Position numbers and translations under genes: made by a program. A stretch of 64,000 nucleotides of DNA from CBDHEY01 sp965262305. GTDB taxonomy: Bacteria > Pseudomonadota > Gammaproteobacteria > Pseudomonadales > Cellvibrionaceae. The stretch covers positions 744,001-808,000 of the forward strand of contig CBDHEY010000004.1 of assembly GCA_965262305.1 (NCBI GenBank), in the 5' to 3' direction. The notes beneath the pieces are model-generated. The model worked only from the letters and a program-made list of their open reading frames with translations, did no database searches and was not told the DNA's origin. The stretch's first letter is position 1. The number at the start of each line of letters is the position of its first letter. Positions 1 through 8,080 of the stretch are shown here, one piece after another.

Positions 1-653
1 GGCTTAGGATGCCACTCGATTGCAAGACCGTATTTCTCGGCAGTGCGCTCTAGGATGTAACGACCTAGCCAGATTTCGTCGCCAGCACGCTTCGCGCCTT
101 TAGCGAAAATTTGGAATTCCCACTGCCCCGCAGCAACTTCTGCATTAATTCCTTCAACGTTTAGTCCAGCCTCTAAGCATAGATCGAAGTGCTCTTCGAT
201 AACTTCACGACCGAAAGCATTTTTAGCACCAACTGAACAGTAGTATTGGCCTTGTGGGTCAGGGAAGCCACCAGCAGGAAACCCTGGAGGACGATTTGTT
301 GCTGTATCCCAAAGGAAGTATTCTTGCTCGAAACCGAACCAAAAGTCATCATCATCTTCTGCTTCATCAATAGTCGCACGACCGTTTGTTGCGTGTGGAG
401 TGCCGTCTGCATTCAATACTTCAGTCATTACCAAGTAAGAATCTTTGCGGTCTGGATCAGGGATGATCGCAACTGGCTTTAACAAACAGTCTGAATCGCT
501 TCCGTCAGCTTGTTCTGTCGAGCTGCCGTCAAATGACCACATAGGGCATTCTTCTAAAGTTCCGCCAAAGTCATTGCGAACCATAGTTTTGCTACGAAGA
601 CTTTGCGTCGGTGTATAGCCATCAAGCCAGATATATTCCAACTTACTTTTCAT
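1..653 (-). CDS. Type II (eukaryotic-like) glutamine synthetase, N-terminal part
   Basis: Cytosolic ATP-dependent synthesis of glutamine from glutamate and ammonium. The gene runs off the left edge, so about 217 N-terminal residues are present of roughly 350 expected. The translation starts MKSKLEYIWLDGYTPTQSLR and contains WSFDGSSTEQADG (phosphate/glutamate region of the beta-grasp domain), GFEQEYFLW (first catalytic-domain metal ligands), and NVEGINAEVAAGQWEFQI (second ligand region); all are GSII hallmarks and differ from GSI. The ATG is preceded by GGAGTG at a good distance. A type I enzyme (glnA) lies 3.7 kb away, so the cell has two unrelated-subclass synthetases. GSII in proteobacteria is usually a nitrogen-starvation enzyme in rhizobia and actinobacteria and is less common in Gammaproteobacteria. 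No sigma54 promoter was seen upstream. Confidence 0.95.
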   Translation of the reverse strand, partial: MKSKLEYIWLDGYTPTQSLRSKTMVRNDFGGTLEECPMWSFDGSSTEQADGSDSDCLLKPVAIIPDPDRKDSYLVMTEVLNADGTPHATNGRATIDEAEDDDDFWFGFEQEYFLWDTATNRPPGFPAGGFPDPQGQYYCSVGAKNAFGREVIEEHFDLCLEAGLNVEGINAEVAAGQWEFQIFAKGAKRAGDEIWLGRYILERTAEKYGLAIEWHPK

Positions 654-771
654 GTTGTGTTTCACTCCGGTTAGGTTTTGTTATTGAGTGACTAGGCGCT
701 GCCTTGTCGTTAAGACAATCTATCCAGCAGATTTTGTTCCAACTTTACCTTCAGAAAGTGCTAAATCCCGG

Positions 772-792
772 ATGCGCCCAAAAAAAGCGCAT
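772..792. repeat. Short inverted repeat ATGCGC/GCGCAT
   Basis: Six-base arms with a 9-base A/C loop in the 282-base gap between the phosphatase stop and the GSII start. It could be the end hairpin of the kinase-phosphatase transcript, but no clean T-tract follows, so the role is open. Nothing else was recognised in 654-935. Confidence 0.25.
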
Positions 793-935
793 TAAACCAG
801 CAGCGGCATGGTTTTAGAGGCGTGTTACCTTTCAAATGAGCATTAGAACAAGGATTAATTGCTATTTTGTATATGCATTGAAATGGTGCATGTTAATCTC
901 GGTAGGTCCTTTGTGGTGCGAATAATGATTTTGTA

Positions 936-1715
936 TTACAAGCCTATGGCTTCAATTGCCACGGTAGTCACGTTATCGTTTCCTCCTTTTTTTAGTGCGA
1001 GCGCCTGCAGTTGGTTAACTGCTAATTCCAAATCCTCTTGAAGTAATATCGATTGTATTTCTAAAAAGTCGACTAGGTTGTATAAGCCATCACTGCAAAT
1101 CAGGTAACGGTCGCCGGCCAATGCTTTGCTATGCAATATATCCAAGTTAAGTTGGCGATGGGCTCCAATGGCACGAGTAAGCACATGGGCTGAAGGATCT
1201 GAGATTGACTCTTCGAGGCTGAGCTCACCTCGAGCGTATTTTTCTTGTGCGAGGCTATGATCGGTCGTTATTTGCTCGAGCTTCCCTTGGCGCAGCCGAT
1301 AAATACGACTATCGCCTGCCCATACAAAAAAACAATGGCCCGAGGATTCGAATAACATTGCGACTGTTGTACCAACACGTTTACCCTTAAATGCATTGCG
1401 GCACAGCCCGTTGACCTCTATTAATCTTTTTTCTAAGTCGGCGATATTTTCAGAAACCGCCTCTTTTCTAACAAACTGTTTTAAGGCGTAAACGACTGAT
1501 TTACTCGCATAGTCGCCTTTGCTGTGTCCACCCATGCCATCTGCAACAGCCCAAAGACGCTTTTCATTCGATTCAAAGAATGCGTCTTCATTTAGAAAGC
1601 GAACGTTCCCCAAGTGCGTAGAAGCGTGACTTTTCCAATGTAAATTACCAGGTGAAGCTGATGAGCTGAACTCTTCTTCGAGCTGAGTGAGAAATTGAAG
1701 GTCTAGCTTTTTCAT
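936..1715 (-). CDS. PP2C-family protein serine/threonine phosphatase
   Basis: Metal-dependent (PPM/PP2C) phosphatase that removes phosphate from Ser/Thr, 259 residues, cytosolic, no signal peptide. All the metal-binding blocks are visible: NEDAF near residue 42, VADGMGGH near 57, WAGDSR near 132, CSDGL near 208 and GGNDNVT near the C-terminus. The length is that of a stand-alone catalytic domain (PppA/Stp1 class). It lies 33 bases after the Ser/Thr kinase gene on the same strand, so the two are very likely one transcript and the phosphatase probably counteracts the upstream kinase. The same pair occurs in type VI secretion loci (PpkA/PppA), but no T6SS gene is present here. Confidence 0.93.
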   Translation of the reverse strand: MKKLDLQFLTQLEEEFSSSASPGNLHWKSHASTHLGNVRFLNEDAFFESNEKRLWAVADGMGGHSKGDYASKSVVYALKQFVRKEAVSENIADLEKRLIEVNGLCRNAFKGKRVGTTVAMLFESSGHCFFVWAGDSRIYRLRQGKLEQITTDHSLAQEKYARGELSLEESISDPSAHVLTRAIGAHRQLNLDILHSKALAGDRYLICSDGLYNLVDFLEIQSILLQEDLELAVNQLQALALKKGGNDNVTTVAIEAIGL

Positions 1716-1748
1716 AAGTACAGGTTTGTTATCACTAATTTACTAGAG

Positions 1749-2696
1749 TTAAGGCTGCCAATCTTCTTTCAATGCTTTGACTAGCGTTTCCATTGATGCT
1801 GGTCGCTGCTTGGGGTCTTTATTTAGGCATTGCATGGCGAGGTTAGAAAGGACACTCGGTAGTGGTAATTTACTTATTTTTTGAGGGGAAGCTGGTGCGT
1901 CTGTGCGAATTTGTTGAAGTAGCGTTTGCACTATTTCCCCTTGGAAGGGGGTGACCCCAGTTAGAGTTTCATAGAGCACAGCCCCAAGACTGTATATATC
2001 TGATTGAAACCCTATGTCTGGATCTCTATCGATTTGTTCAGGCGACATATACATGACAGTTCCTTGCAGTTTTCCTTCTCCTGTCATGCCTGGATCAGCA
2101 TCGACTTCATCAATTTTATAATCCTCATCTTCACGTGCAGTATCTTTAGACCAGACTTTCGCAAGCCCCCAATCTAGCAATAGCACTTCTCCATAGGGGC
2201 CTATTAAAACATTATCTGGTTTTATATCTCGATGGAGTACTCCGCGAGAATGCGCGTAAGCTAGGGCGCGTCCAACATGAATAATGACATCCATCAATTG
2301 AGATAGGTCGTAGCGCTCTCGATAGTTAAGTACTTCTCGAAGGGTATAGCCATGAACCAGCTTCATCGTAAAGTACAGCCTCCCACGATTATCGCGACCT
2401 AATTCATACGTAGGAATGGTGTTCGGGTGCTGTAATTGCGCAGAAATTCGTGCTTCACGCAAAAGTCTTTGGTTTTCAATGGGGTTATCAAAAAACTCCG
2501 GGCGTAAGGTTTTATAGCAAACGGTGCGGCGCAAATGCTGGTCGCGACAGGATTTGATCAAGGATTTTCCTCCTGTTGCTATCGTAGTGAAATGGGTATA
2601 GCGCGTTTTGGGGTTTAACGTCTCCGACAAGGCTTCGTCGGTATCTTCGGTAAAGAGCCGATTCTCTGTGCCCTCTTGTTGTTGAAACTCGAGCAT
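1749..2696 (-). CDS. Hanks-type serine/threonine protein kinase, soluble
   Basis: Kinase of 315 residues made almost only of a kinase domain. Visible: the beta3 lysine in VCYKTL, catalytic loop HRDIKPDN, activation-segment start LLLDWGLAKV (DWG in place of DFG, known in several bacterial kinase subfamilies), GTVMYMSPEQI, and SDIYSLG. The glycine-rich loop is poor (ATGGKSLIKSC has only two glycines), so ATP binding may be unusual. There is no membrane segment, PASTA or sensor domain. An acidic insert (residues about 195-210) sits in the activation segment, where autophosphorylation often occurs. It is the first gene of a two-gene unit with the PP2C phosphatase. Confidence 0.92.
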   Translation of the reverse strand: MLEFQQQEGTENRLFTEDTDEALSETLNPKTRYTHFTTIATGGKSLIKSCRDQHLRRTVCYKTLRPEFFDNPIENQRLLREARISAQLQHPNTIPTYELGRDNRGRLYFTMKLVHGYTLREVLNYRERYDLSQLMDVIIHVGRALAYAHSRGVLHRDIKPDNVLIGPYGEVLLLDWGLAKVWSKDTAREDEDYKIDEVDADPGMTGEGKLQGTVMYMSPEQIDRDPDIGFQSDIYSLGAVLYETLTGVTPFQGEIVQTLLQQIRTDAPASPQKISKLPLPSVLSNLAMQCLNKDPKQRPASMETLVKALKEDWQP

Positions 2697-2763
2697 TTAC
2701 CTTTCCTTTTATTCGATTAGAAATTTATTTTATAACGGATTGGTGGGGGAAGTGAATTTTAAG

Positions 2764-2889
2764 ATGGACGGAGGTTTTGACTGGGAGCAAAAAGGGGCGG
2801 TTTTTATTAAGTATTTTATTGCACCTATTGGCACCTTCATTTTTTACTACGCGGCAAAAAACGAAAGTAAAAAAATGCGCCCATATTAA
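2764..2889 (+). CDS. Possible small membrane protein, 41 residues
   Basis: The frame starts MDGGFDWEQKGAVFIKYFIA and ends with a charged tail (NESKKMRPY). It has the shape of a small single-span protein: acidic head, hydrophobic stretch of about 17 residues (AVFIKYFIAPIGTFIFYYAA), basic tail. The frame is also open upstream through GTG codons, and a purine-rich GGGGGAAG lies 12-18 bases before the ATG. No family was recognised. It could be a remnant or chance. Confidence 0.3.
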   Translation: MDGGFDWEQKGAVFIKYFIAPIGTFIFYYAAKNESKKMRPY

Positions 2890-2969
2890 TTGGGACGCTA
2901 TGCAACTTCCCTCCAGAAAGTATTCCTCTCACTGGTCGGCTTAGACATGTATCCTGAGTGACTAAACAT

Positions 2970-3019
2970 AAATTGGCTATCCATGGCCAATTTCCCAACT
3001 CCGGAACACTTTCTTCCGG
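2970..3019. repeat. Two tandem hairpins in an intergenic region
   Basis: First stem AAATTGGC / GCCAATTT (2970-2977 with 2986-2993, 8-base loop), second stem CCGGAA / TTCCGG (3001-3006 with 3014-3019, 7-base loop), the second followed by TTTGTT. They may belong to a small RNA or an untranslated leader of the hydrolase gene, or act as a weak terminator. Stems are exact, function is inferred. Confidence 0.35.
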
Positions 3020-3357
3020 TTTGTTAAAAGTGGGTGAGCCCGTCCTGCAAATTAAAACGGTATAGGTAACTTAACAAATTCTTGGAGTAACTCAATTTAC
3101 CCTTTTAGTTCGCGGAATAGAAAATCATGGAATGGAGAAATCCGAAGGACGAGTTAAGGGGCGCATTTTGCGAAAATGGATGTTCTAATGTCGCGGGTGC
3201 ATGGATGTGCAAGAGTGATCTTTGTTTCTGTTTCTTTGTGCGCGAAGAAATTAGCTCGCCTCAGAGGCGAAATAAAAAATATTCTCAAAGTATTAAATTT
3301 ATCGTCGAGTCAAAGTGACTTGTAGTACCATTCCAGAGAAAAAGTTACTCGTACCAA

Positions 3358-4269
3358 ATGAATAACCTCGAAAAAATAATAGAACAAAATTACCCCCATA
3401 TTTTCACTACAACAATAAATGACTCAGGAAACTTTATATTCGAGTATTACCGAAAGGGTTATAAAAATAAGGTGAGGACCACACGTTCGCTTACAAAAAG
3501 ATTTCTTTCAACTTTGTATGGAATCGCGATCGAATTAGGTTATTTAAAAAGCTTAGATGAAAGAATTGTCGAGCACTTTCCTGAATGTCGTTCTTTTAAT
3601 TTAGATAATAAAACTCACGATGTAACCTTCCGACACTTGTTAACAATGACCTCAGGGTTAGATTGTTCGGATCAGCGGCCAAAAGGGTATTTCAGAAGTG
3701 AAAATTGGACCAGGTTTTATTTAGAAAGAAAAATCACTCACATTCCGGGAACAAAATTTCGATACAGTTCTGCAAGCTCAAATTTACTTTCCGTTTTATT
3801 GTATAAGTTAACCTCGCTTAATGTATACGACTTTGCGAAAAATAATTTATTTACACCGCTCAGTATTTCTCGCAGTGAGTGGTCATACGACAAGCAAGGG
3901 TTTTATCATGGAGGATTCGGTTTAGATTTAGTGTCAAACGATATAACCAAGCTCGGCTTGCTTTACTTAAATAATGGAATGATTGGAAAAACGCGTTTGC
4001 TTTCTGAGGCATATATTGGGCAAGCAACTCGAGCGTATTCGAAAGGAGGTTTCCCAGAAAAAGATGCTTACGGGTTTCAATGGTGGGTAGGGACGGATTT
4101 AAATACGCCTTATTTTTATGCAGCAGGTCTCGGTGGTCAATACTTATTTATTGTACCTCGTTACAACTTAATTGTTACGATTACGTCAGATTCGAGAAGG
4201 CCTCATATTGAAAACAAGACTATTTTTAAGGATCTAATTTTACCTAGTTATGGTGATTCGCTTTTTTAA
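3358..4269 (+). CDS. Beta-lactamase-family serine hydrolase (class C / esterase type)
   Basis: Serine hydrolase of the penicillin-binding-protein-like fold, 303 residues. The nucleophile motif SxxK is SLTK at residues 44-47, the second motif YSS is at 136-138 (family form YxN/YxS), HGG is at 183, and the C-terminal GLGGQY corresponds to the GxGGQ strand common in this family's esterases and 6-aminohexanoate hydrolase-like members. No signal peptide is visible, so the protein seems cytosolic, unlike true AmpC enzymes. Substrate unknown; resistance should not be assumed. Single-gene transcript that meets glnA tail to tail at a shared terminator. No clear ribosome site precedes the ATG; no better upstream start was seen. 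Confidence 0.85.
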   Translation: MNNLEKIIEQNYPHIFTTTINDSGNFIFEYYRKGYKNKVRTTRSLTKRFLSTLYGIAIELGYLKSLDERIVEHFPECRSFNLDNKTHDVTFRHLLTMTSGLDCSDQRPKGYFRSENWTRFYLERKITHIPGTKFRYSSASSNLLSVLLYKLTSLNVYDFAKNNLFTPLSISRSEWSYDKQGFYHGGFGLDLVSNDITKLGLLYLNNGMIGKTRLLSEAYIGQATRAYSKGGFPEKDAYGFQWWVGTDLNTPYFYAAGLGGQYLFIVPRYNLIVTITSDSRRPHIENKTIFKDLILPSYGDSLF

Positions 4270-4297
4270 AAACTTTTTAATTTATGAGAATTTGAAA

Positions 4298-4325
4298 AAA
4301 TAGCCCGGAAATCGCCGGGCTATTT
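4298..4325. terminator. Bidirectional intrinsic terminator
   Basis: Exact stem AAATAGCCCGG / CCGGGCTATTT with a 6-base loop, flanked by A-run and T-run. It lies between the convergent serine hydrolase (ends 4269) and glnA (ends 4351) and can serve both. Confidence 0.85.
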
Positions 4326-4350
4326 AGAAAGGTGAAACTTGCTGCGCAAA

Positions 4351-5757
4351 TTACACTGAATAATACATTTCGAACTCAACTGGGTGAGTTGTCATGTTCA
4401 GTGTTTCGACTTCTTCTGATTTCAGTTCGATGTAAGCGTCAATCATGTCATCGGTAAACACGCCACCTTCTTTTAGAAACTCTCTATCTGCGTCAAGGGA
4501 CGCGAGGGCTTCTTCAAATGAAGCGCATACCGTTGGGTATTCAGATACTTCTTCCGGTGGAAGGTCGTATAAGTCTTTATCTGCAGCGTCACCAGGATGA
4601 ATTTGATTTTTAATTCCGTCAAGACCAGCCATTAGCAAAGCCGAGAATGCAAGGTAGGGGTTTGCTGTTGAGTCTGGGAAACGGGTTTCGATCCGCTTAC
4701 CTTTTGCTGATGGAACATAAGGGATTCGAATTGATGCAGAGCGGTTGCGTGCAGAGTAAGCCAATATAACGGGTGCTTCGAAACCTGGGACTAATCGCTT
4801 GTATGAGTTAGTCGATGCGTTACAAAACGCATTCAGTGCTTTTGCGTGTTTAATTACACCGCCTATATAGAAAAGTGCGGTATCAGAAAGCCCAGAGTAT
4901 GCGTCACCTGCAAATTGATTCACGCCATCTTTTACGAACGATTGGTGAACATGCATTCCGTTACCATTATCGCCAACGAGTGGTTTTGGCATAAATGTCG
5001 CCGTTTTGCCATACGCATGAGCAACGTTGTGCACACAATATTTGAGGATTTGAACTTCATCCGCTTTTTTCGTGAGTGTATTAGCGCCTACCCCAATTTC
5101 ACATTGACCCGCTGTTCCAACCTCATGGTGATGTACTTCTAATTTAAGTCCCATTTGTTCCATGGCGTTACACATTGCAGCTCGAAGGTCGTGTAAGGAA
5201 TCCACTGGCGGAACGGGGAAGTAACCACCTTTGACGCCAGGGCGATGGCCCATGTTACCTTCATCAAAGGCGCTTTCGGATTCCCATGCGGCTTCTTCGG
5301 AAGAAATCTTGTAGAAAGCGCCAGACATATTTGAGCCCCACTTGATGTCATCAAATACAAAAAACTCTGGTTCTGGGCCAAAATAAGCGGCGTCACCAAG
5401 GCCTGTGGATTTTAGGTATTCTTCTGCACGTTGGGCAATTGAGCGAGGATCACGCTCGTAACCTTGTCCAGTGGCCGGTTCTACAATATTGCATCGAACG
5501 ATAACAGTTGGTTCATCGGTAAATGGGTCTAATACACAGCTCTCGTCGTCTGGCATCAAAATCATGTCAGATTCGTTGATGCCTTTCCAACCTGCGATTG
5601 AGGAACCGTCAAACATCTTGCCTCCTTCAAAGAAGTCTTCGTCTACTTCGCTCGATGGGATTGAAACGTGTTGCTCTTTTCCTTTGGTATCTGTGAATCG
5701 CAAGTCAACCCAGCGGGCTTCATTATCTTGAATAAGATTCAGAGTTTTCTCTGACAT
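4351..5757 (-). CDS. glnA: Type I glutamine synthetase
   Basis: Dodecameric GSI, the main ammonium-assimilating enzyme, 468 residues as in Enterobacteria and Pseudomonas. Visible: FDGSSIAGWKGI (beta-grasp), FGPEPEFFVFDD, HHHEVGTAGQCEIG, and NGNGMHVHQS (metal/ammonium site). The adenylylation loop KDLYDLPPEE contains the Tyr modified by GlnE, so the enzyme should be under GlnE/GlnB control. The ATG is preceded by a strong GGAGGAAA site. No ntrB/ntrC follows. No convincing -24/-12 element was found in the 220-base gap to thiI. Confidence 0.98.
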   Translation of the reverse strand: MSEKTLNLIQDNEARWVDLRFTDTKGKEQHVSIPSSEVDEDFFEGGKMFDGSSIAGWKGINESDMILMPDDESCVLDPFTDEPTVIVRCNIVEPATGQGYERDPRSIAQRAEEYLKSTGLGDAAYFGPEPEFFVFDDIKWGSNMSGAFYKISSEEAAWESESAFDEGNMGHRPGVKGGYFPVPPVDSLHDLRAAMCNAMEQMGLKLEVHHHEVGTAGQCEIGVGANTLTKKADEVQILKYCVHNVAHAYGKTATFMPKPLVGDNGNGMHVHQSFVKDGVNQFAGDAYSGLSDTALFYIGGVIKHAKALNAFCNASTNSYKRLVPGFEAPVILAYSARNRSASIRIPYVPSAKGKRIETRFPDSTANPYLAFSALLMAGLDGIKNQIHPGDAADKDLYDLPPEEVSEYPTVCASFEEALASLDADREFLKEGGVFTDDMIDAYIELKSEEVETLNMTTHPVEFEMYYSV

Positions 5758-5997
5758 GAGGTTTCCTCCAGAATAAGGTTCTAGCCTTAAATTGTTATTG
5801 GTTAGGGTCTATGTTGAAACTGCTTAGTGACATTTAAGCAATCGCAATCTTAATCTAATTTGATCGAGACGCAAGATTTTGAGGCTAGTCTTGGATAAGT
5901 AATATGCCATAATAAGCTGATATAGGTTGTTTGTGAGCCTCACCGAGCCTCATATGTAGAATAAAGAAAAAAATGCTTGTTTGTTGCGCAATATTTT

Positions 5998-7482
5998 ATG
6001 AATCAAGTTAAAAGCGATGAGCTATTGTTCATCATCCGATTATTTCCAGAAATTTCCATTAAAAGCCCTCCGGTACGTAAGCGTTGGACAAAGCTACTCT
6101 GTGAAAACATACGCACGATTATGCGACGGATTCACCCCAAGGCCAGTGTGATTCGAGATTGGGACCGGCTTGATGTGCGGATTCCGAGTAATGGAGCGAT
6201 ACATCGAAAATCGGTAGTCGAATGTCTCGGTTGCATACCCGGGATAGCGCATTATTCGGAGGTTGTTCCGCATTATTTTGAATCGATGCACGATATATAC
6301 GAAATAGTGTATGAAGCATGGAAAATTGAGCTAGAAAACAAAACATTTTGTGTGCGAGTTAAGCGTAGTGGCAATCATGACTTTTCATCGACTGAGCTAG
6401 AACGCTACGTAGGTGGAGGTTTGAATCAAAATGTAAACACCCGCGGAGTCAAACTTAAAGATCCAGAGGTGACGGTTGTGATTGAAGTGAAAGATAACCG
6501 TTTTTTCTTAGTGCATAGTCGTTATCCTGGGCTAGGAGGATTTCCAGTGGGTACGCAAGAGCCCGTACTTTCATTGGTTTCAGGAGGGTTTGATTCGACA
6601 GTGGCAAGTTTCATGATGATGAAACGCGGCTTAAGAACACATTTTTGCTTTTTTAATCTCGGGGGGAAGGCGCATGAACTGGGGGTTAAGGAAATCGCTT
6701 TCTTCTTGTGGAATAAGTATGCTTCAAGTCACAGAGTAAGGTTCATTACGGTCCCTTTCGAGGGCGTTGTAAATGAGATTCTCGACAAGGTTGGCCCTTC
6801 GAATATGGGAGTGGTGTTAAAGAGAATGATGCTTCGCGCCGCTGAGCGCGTTTCTGAAAAAGGCGGGATTCAAGCGTTAGTGACAGGCGAAGCAATCTCC
6901 CAGGTATCCAGCCAAACAATTCCAAACTTAAAGATTATTGACAAAGTCACCGATATGCTGGTGCTTCGTCCGCTTATAACCACAGATAAACTAGACATTA
7001 TAGATGTTGCTCGTCAGATAGGTGCAGAAGAGTTTTCAGCCAATATTCCGGAATATTGTGGTGTAATTTCCGTAAAGCCTTCAGCAAAAGTTAACGAGAT
7101 GGATTTGTTGGAGCAGGAGACCAATATGGATATGGCTGTCTTAGATCAAGCTTTGGCTAAGGTCTCGGTTCAATTTATTGATGAAGTAATGAATAACATT
7201 GAAGCTCCGCAAGAGGTAGATGTGGTTAAGGCCCCATCTAACGCGCATATTGTTATCGATATTCGTCATCCGGATGAATTAGAAACAAAACCTCTGAAAA
7301 TTGAACAAGCTAAGGTTTTGGAGATTCCGTTTTACCAATTAAATAAAAAATTCTCCGAATTAGCAGCACAACACCAATATTTGCTCTATTGTGAAAAAGG
7401 AGTCATGAGTGAATTACACGCAGCTTTTCTTAAGGATGAAGGTCACAATAATGTCGGCGTCTTCCGTCCCAGTAAGGAATAG
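5998..7482 (+). CDS. thiI: tRNA 4-thiouridine synthase / thiazole sulfur carrier
   Basis: ThiI forms s4U8 in tRNA and passes sulfur to thiamine thiazole. Domains in order: N-terminal ferredoxin-like plus THUMP (to about residue 170), PP-loop ATPase with SGGFDST, and a C-terminal rhodanese domain. The two cysteines of the E. coli enzyme that form the catalytic disulfide are kept: IPEYCGV and LLYCEKG. The ATG at 5998 gives a beginning (MNQVKSDELLFIIRLFPE) closest to known ThiI; a TTG at 5977 would add seven residues. Divergent from glnA; the glnA-thiI-typA order matches Pseudomonas. Confidence 0.97.
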   Translation: MNQVKSDELLFIIRLFPEISIKSPPVRKRWTKLLCENIRTIMRRIHPKASVIRDWDRLDVRIPSNGAIHRKSVVECLGCIPGIAHYSEVVPHYFESMHDIYEIVYEAWKIELENKTFCVRVKRSGNHDFSSTELERYVGGGLNQNVNTRGVKLKDPEVTVVIEVKDNRFFLVHSRYPGLGGFPVGTQEPVLSLVSGGFDSTVASFMMMKRGLRTHFCFFNLGGKAHELGVKEIAFFLWNKYASSHRVRFITVPFEGVVNEILDKVGPSNMGVVLKRMMLRAAERVSEKGGIQALVTGEAISQVSSQTIPNLKIIDKVTDMLVLRPLITTDKLDIIDVARQIGAEEFSANIPEYCGVISVKPSAKVNEMDLLEQETNMDMAVLDQALAKVSVQFIDEVMNNIEAPQEVDVVKAPSNAHIVIDIRHPDELETKPLKIEQAKVLEIPFYQLNKKFSELAAQHQYLLYCEKGVMSELHAAFLKDEGHNNVGVFRPSKE

Positions 7483-7515
7483 GCTAATTTTAGTAGATTA
7501 AAAAGGCCAATATAA

Positions 7516-7962
7516 ATGGCTAAAACAACAAATAAAACAAACATAGTTGTTGCTCTTAGTGCCGTCGGTGTTGTCGTTTTATCAATATTCTCGACAGTAT
7601 TTTTGGTGAATATCGTATTTAATGATGAATCTGAAAATGAACAGGGCTATCGAAACACGACGTTTACCGATGCCGTTTTAGCTTGTGAATCGCGCATTAA
7701 AAATACGTATAGTTCAAGAATAAGAACGCTTGCAACCGATAATCATTCAAGCCATTTTTCTAACTCCTCGCAGGTGTTTAAAATCTTTCTTAAATTAGAT
7801 TTGCACGATAAAAAACGCACGTCTAGCGTTGCTCACTATGTAAATTGCTTTGTTCGCGCAAAAAACGGCAGAATTGCCAAGTTCGATGTTTTGGCTGACG
7901 AAGAAGGTAAAGGCGCTGTTGTTGATGATGGAACCAATGCTTTTGGGATTAAGCGACGTTAA
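7516..7962 (+). CDS. Small membrane-anchored protein of unknown function
   Basis: 148 residues; basic N-terminus (MAKTTNKTN), then one hydrophobic span at about residues 9-33, then a soluble domain with two cysteines (positions about 55 and 110) and an acidic, polar tail. The topology is probably N-in with a periplasmic domain, so the cysteines could form a disulfide. It starts 33 bases after thiI on the same strand and may be cotranscribed. Family not recognised. Confidence 0.7.
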   Translation: MAKTTNKTNIVVALSAVGVVVLSIFSTVFLVNIVFNDESENEQGYRNTTFTDAVLACESRIKNTYSSRIRTLATDNHSSHFSNSSQVFKIFLKLDLHDKKRTSSVAHYVNCFVRAKNGRIAKFDVLADEEGKGAVVDDGTNAFGIKRR

Positions 7963-8020
7963 AGACCTTGGTAATATCGAAAACTGTTGATGTAAAAATT
8001 AATTAAATGTTCTCTCTTAA

Positions 8021-8049
8021 AAGCCGTCTTGCGTTAGCAAGGCGGCTTT
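8021..8049. terminator. Bidirectional intrinsic terminator
   Basis: Stem AAAAGCCGTCTTGC / GCAAGGCGGCTTTA with a GTTA loop and one G:T pair; A-run before and T-run after. It lies between the thiI-side gene (ends 7962) and the secreted-protein gene on the other strand (ends 8081). Confidence 0.85.
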
Positions 8050-8080
8050 ATAGTTTATGCTAATCGAAAAGTTATTTTAA

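Larger units (their letters stand above)
2697..3357. other. 660-base gap with hairpins and one possible tiny gene
   Basis: Between the divergent kinase and serine hydrolase genes. I see one plausible 41-codon reading frame (2764-2889, listed apart), two neighbouring hairpins (2970-3019, listed apart), and a small stem TCGCCT/AGGCGA at 3256-3270. A 63-codon frame at 3127-3318 has Cys-rich, low-quality composition and no ribosome site and is not called. No promoter was assigned. Confidence 0.4.

Noticed and set aside
936..2696. Kinase and phosphatase as type VI secretion regulators
   Set aside because: No T6SS component in the window.
3127..3318. 63-codon plus-strand frame
   Set aside because: Cys-rich low-quality composition, no ribosome site, no family.
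5758..5997. Sigma54 promoter for glnA
   Set aside because: No GG/GC pair at the required ten-base distance found on the minus strand.
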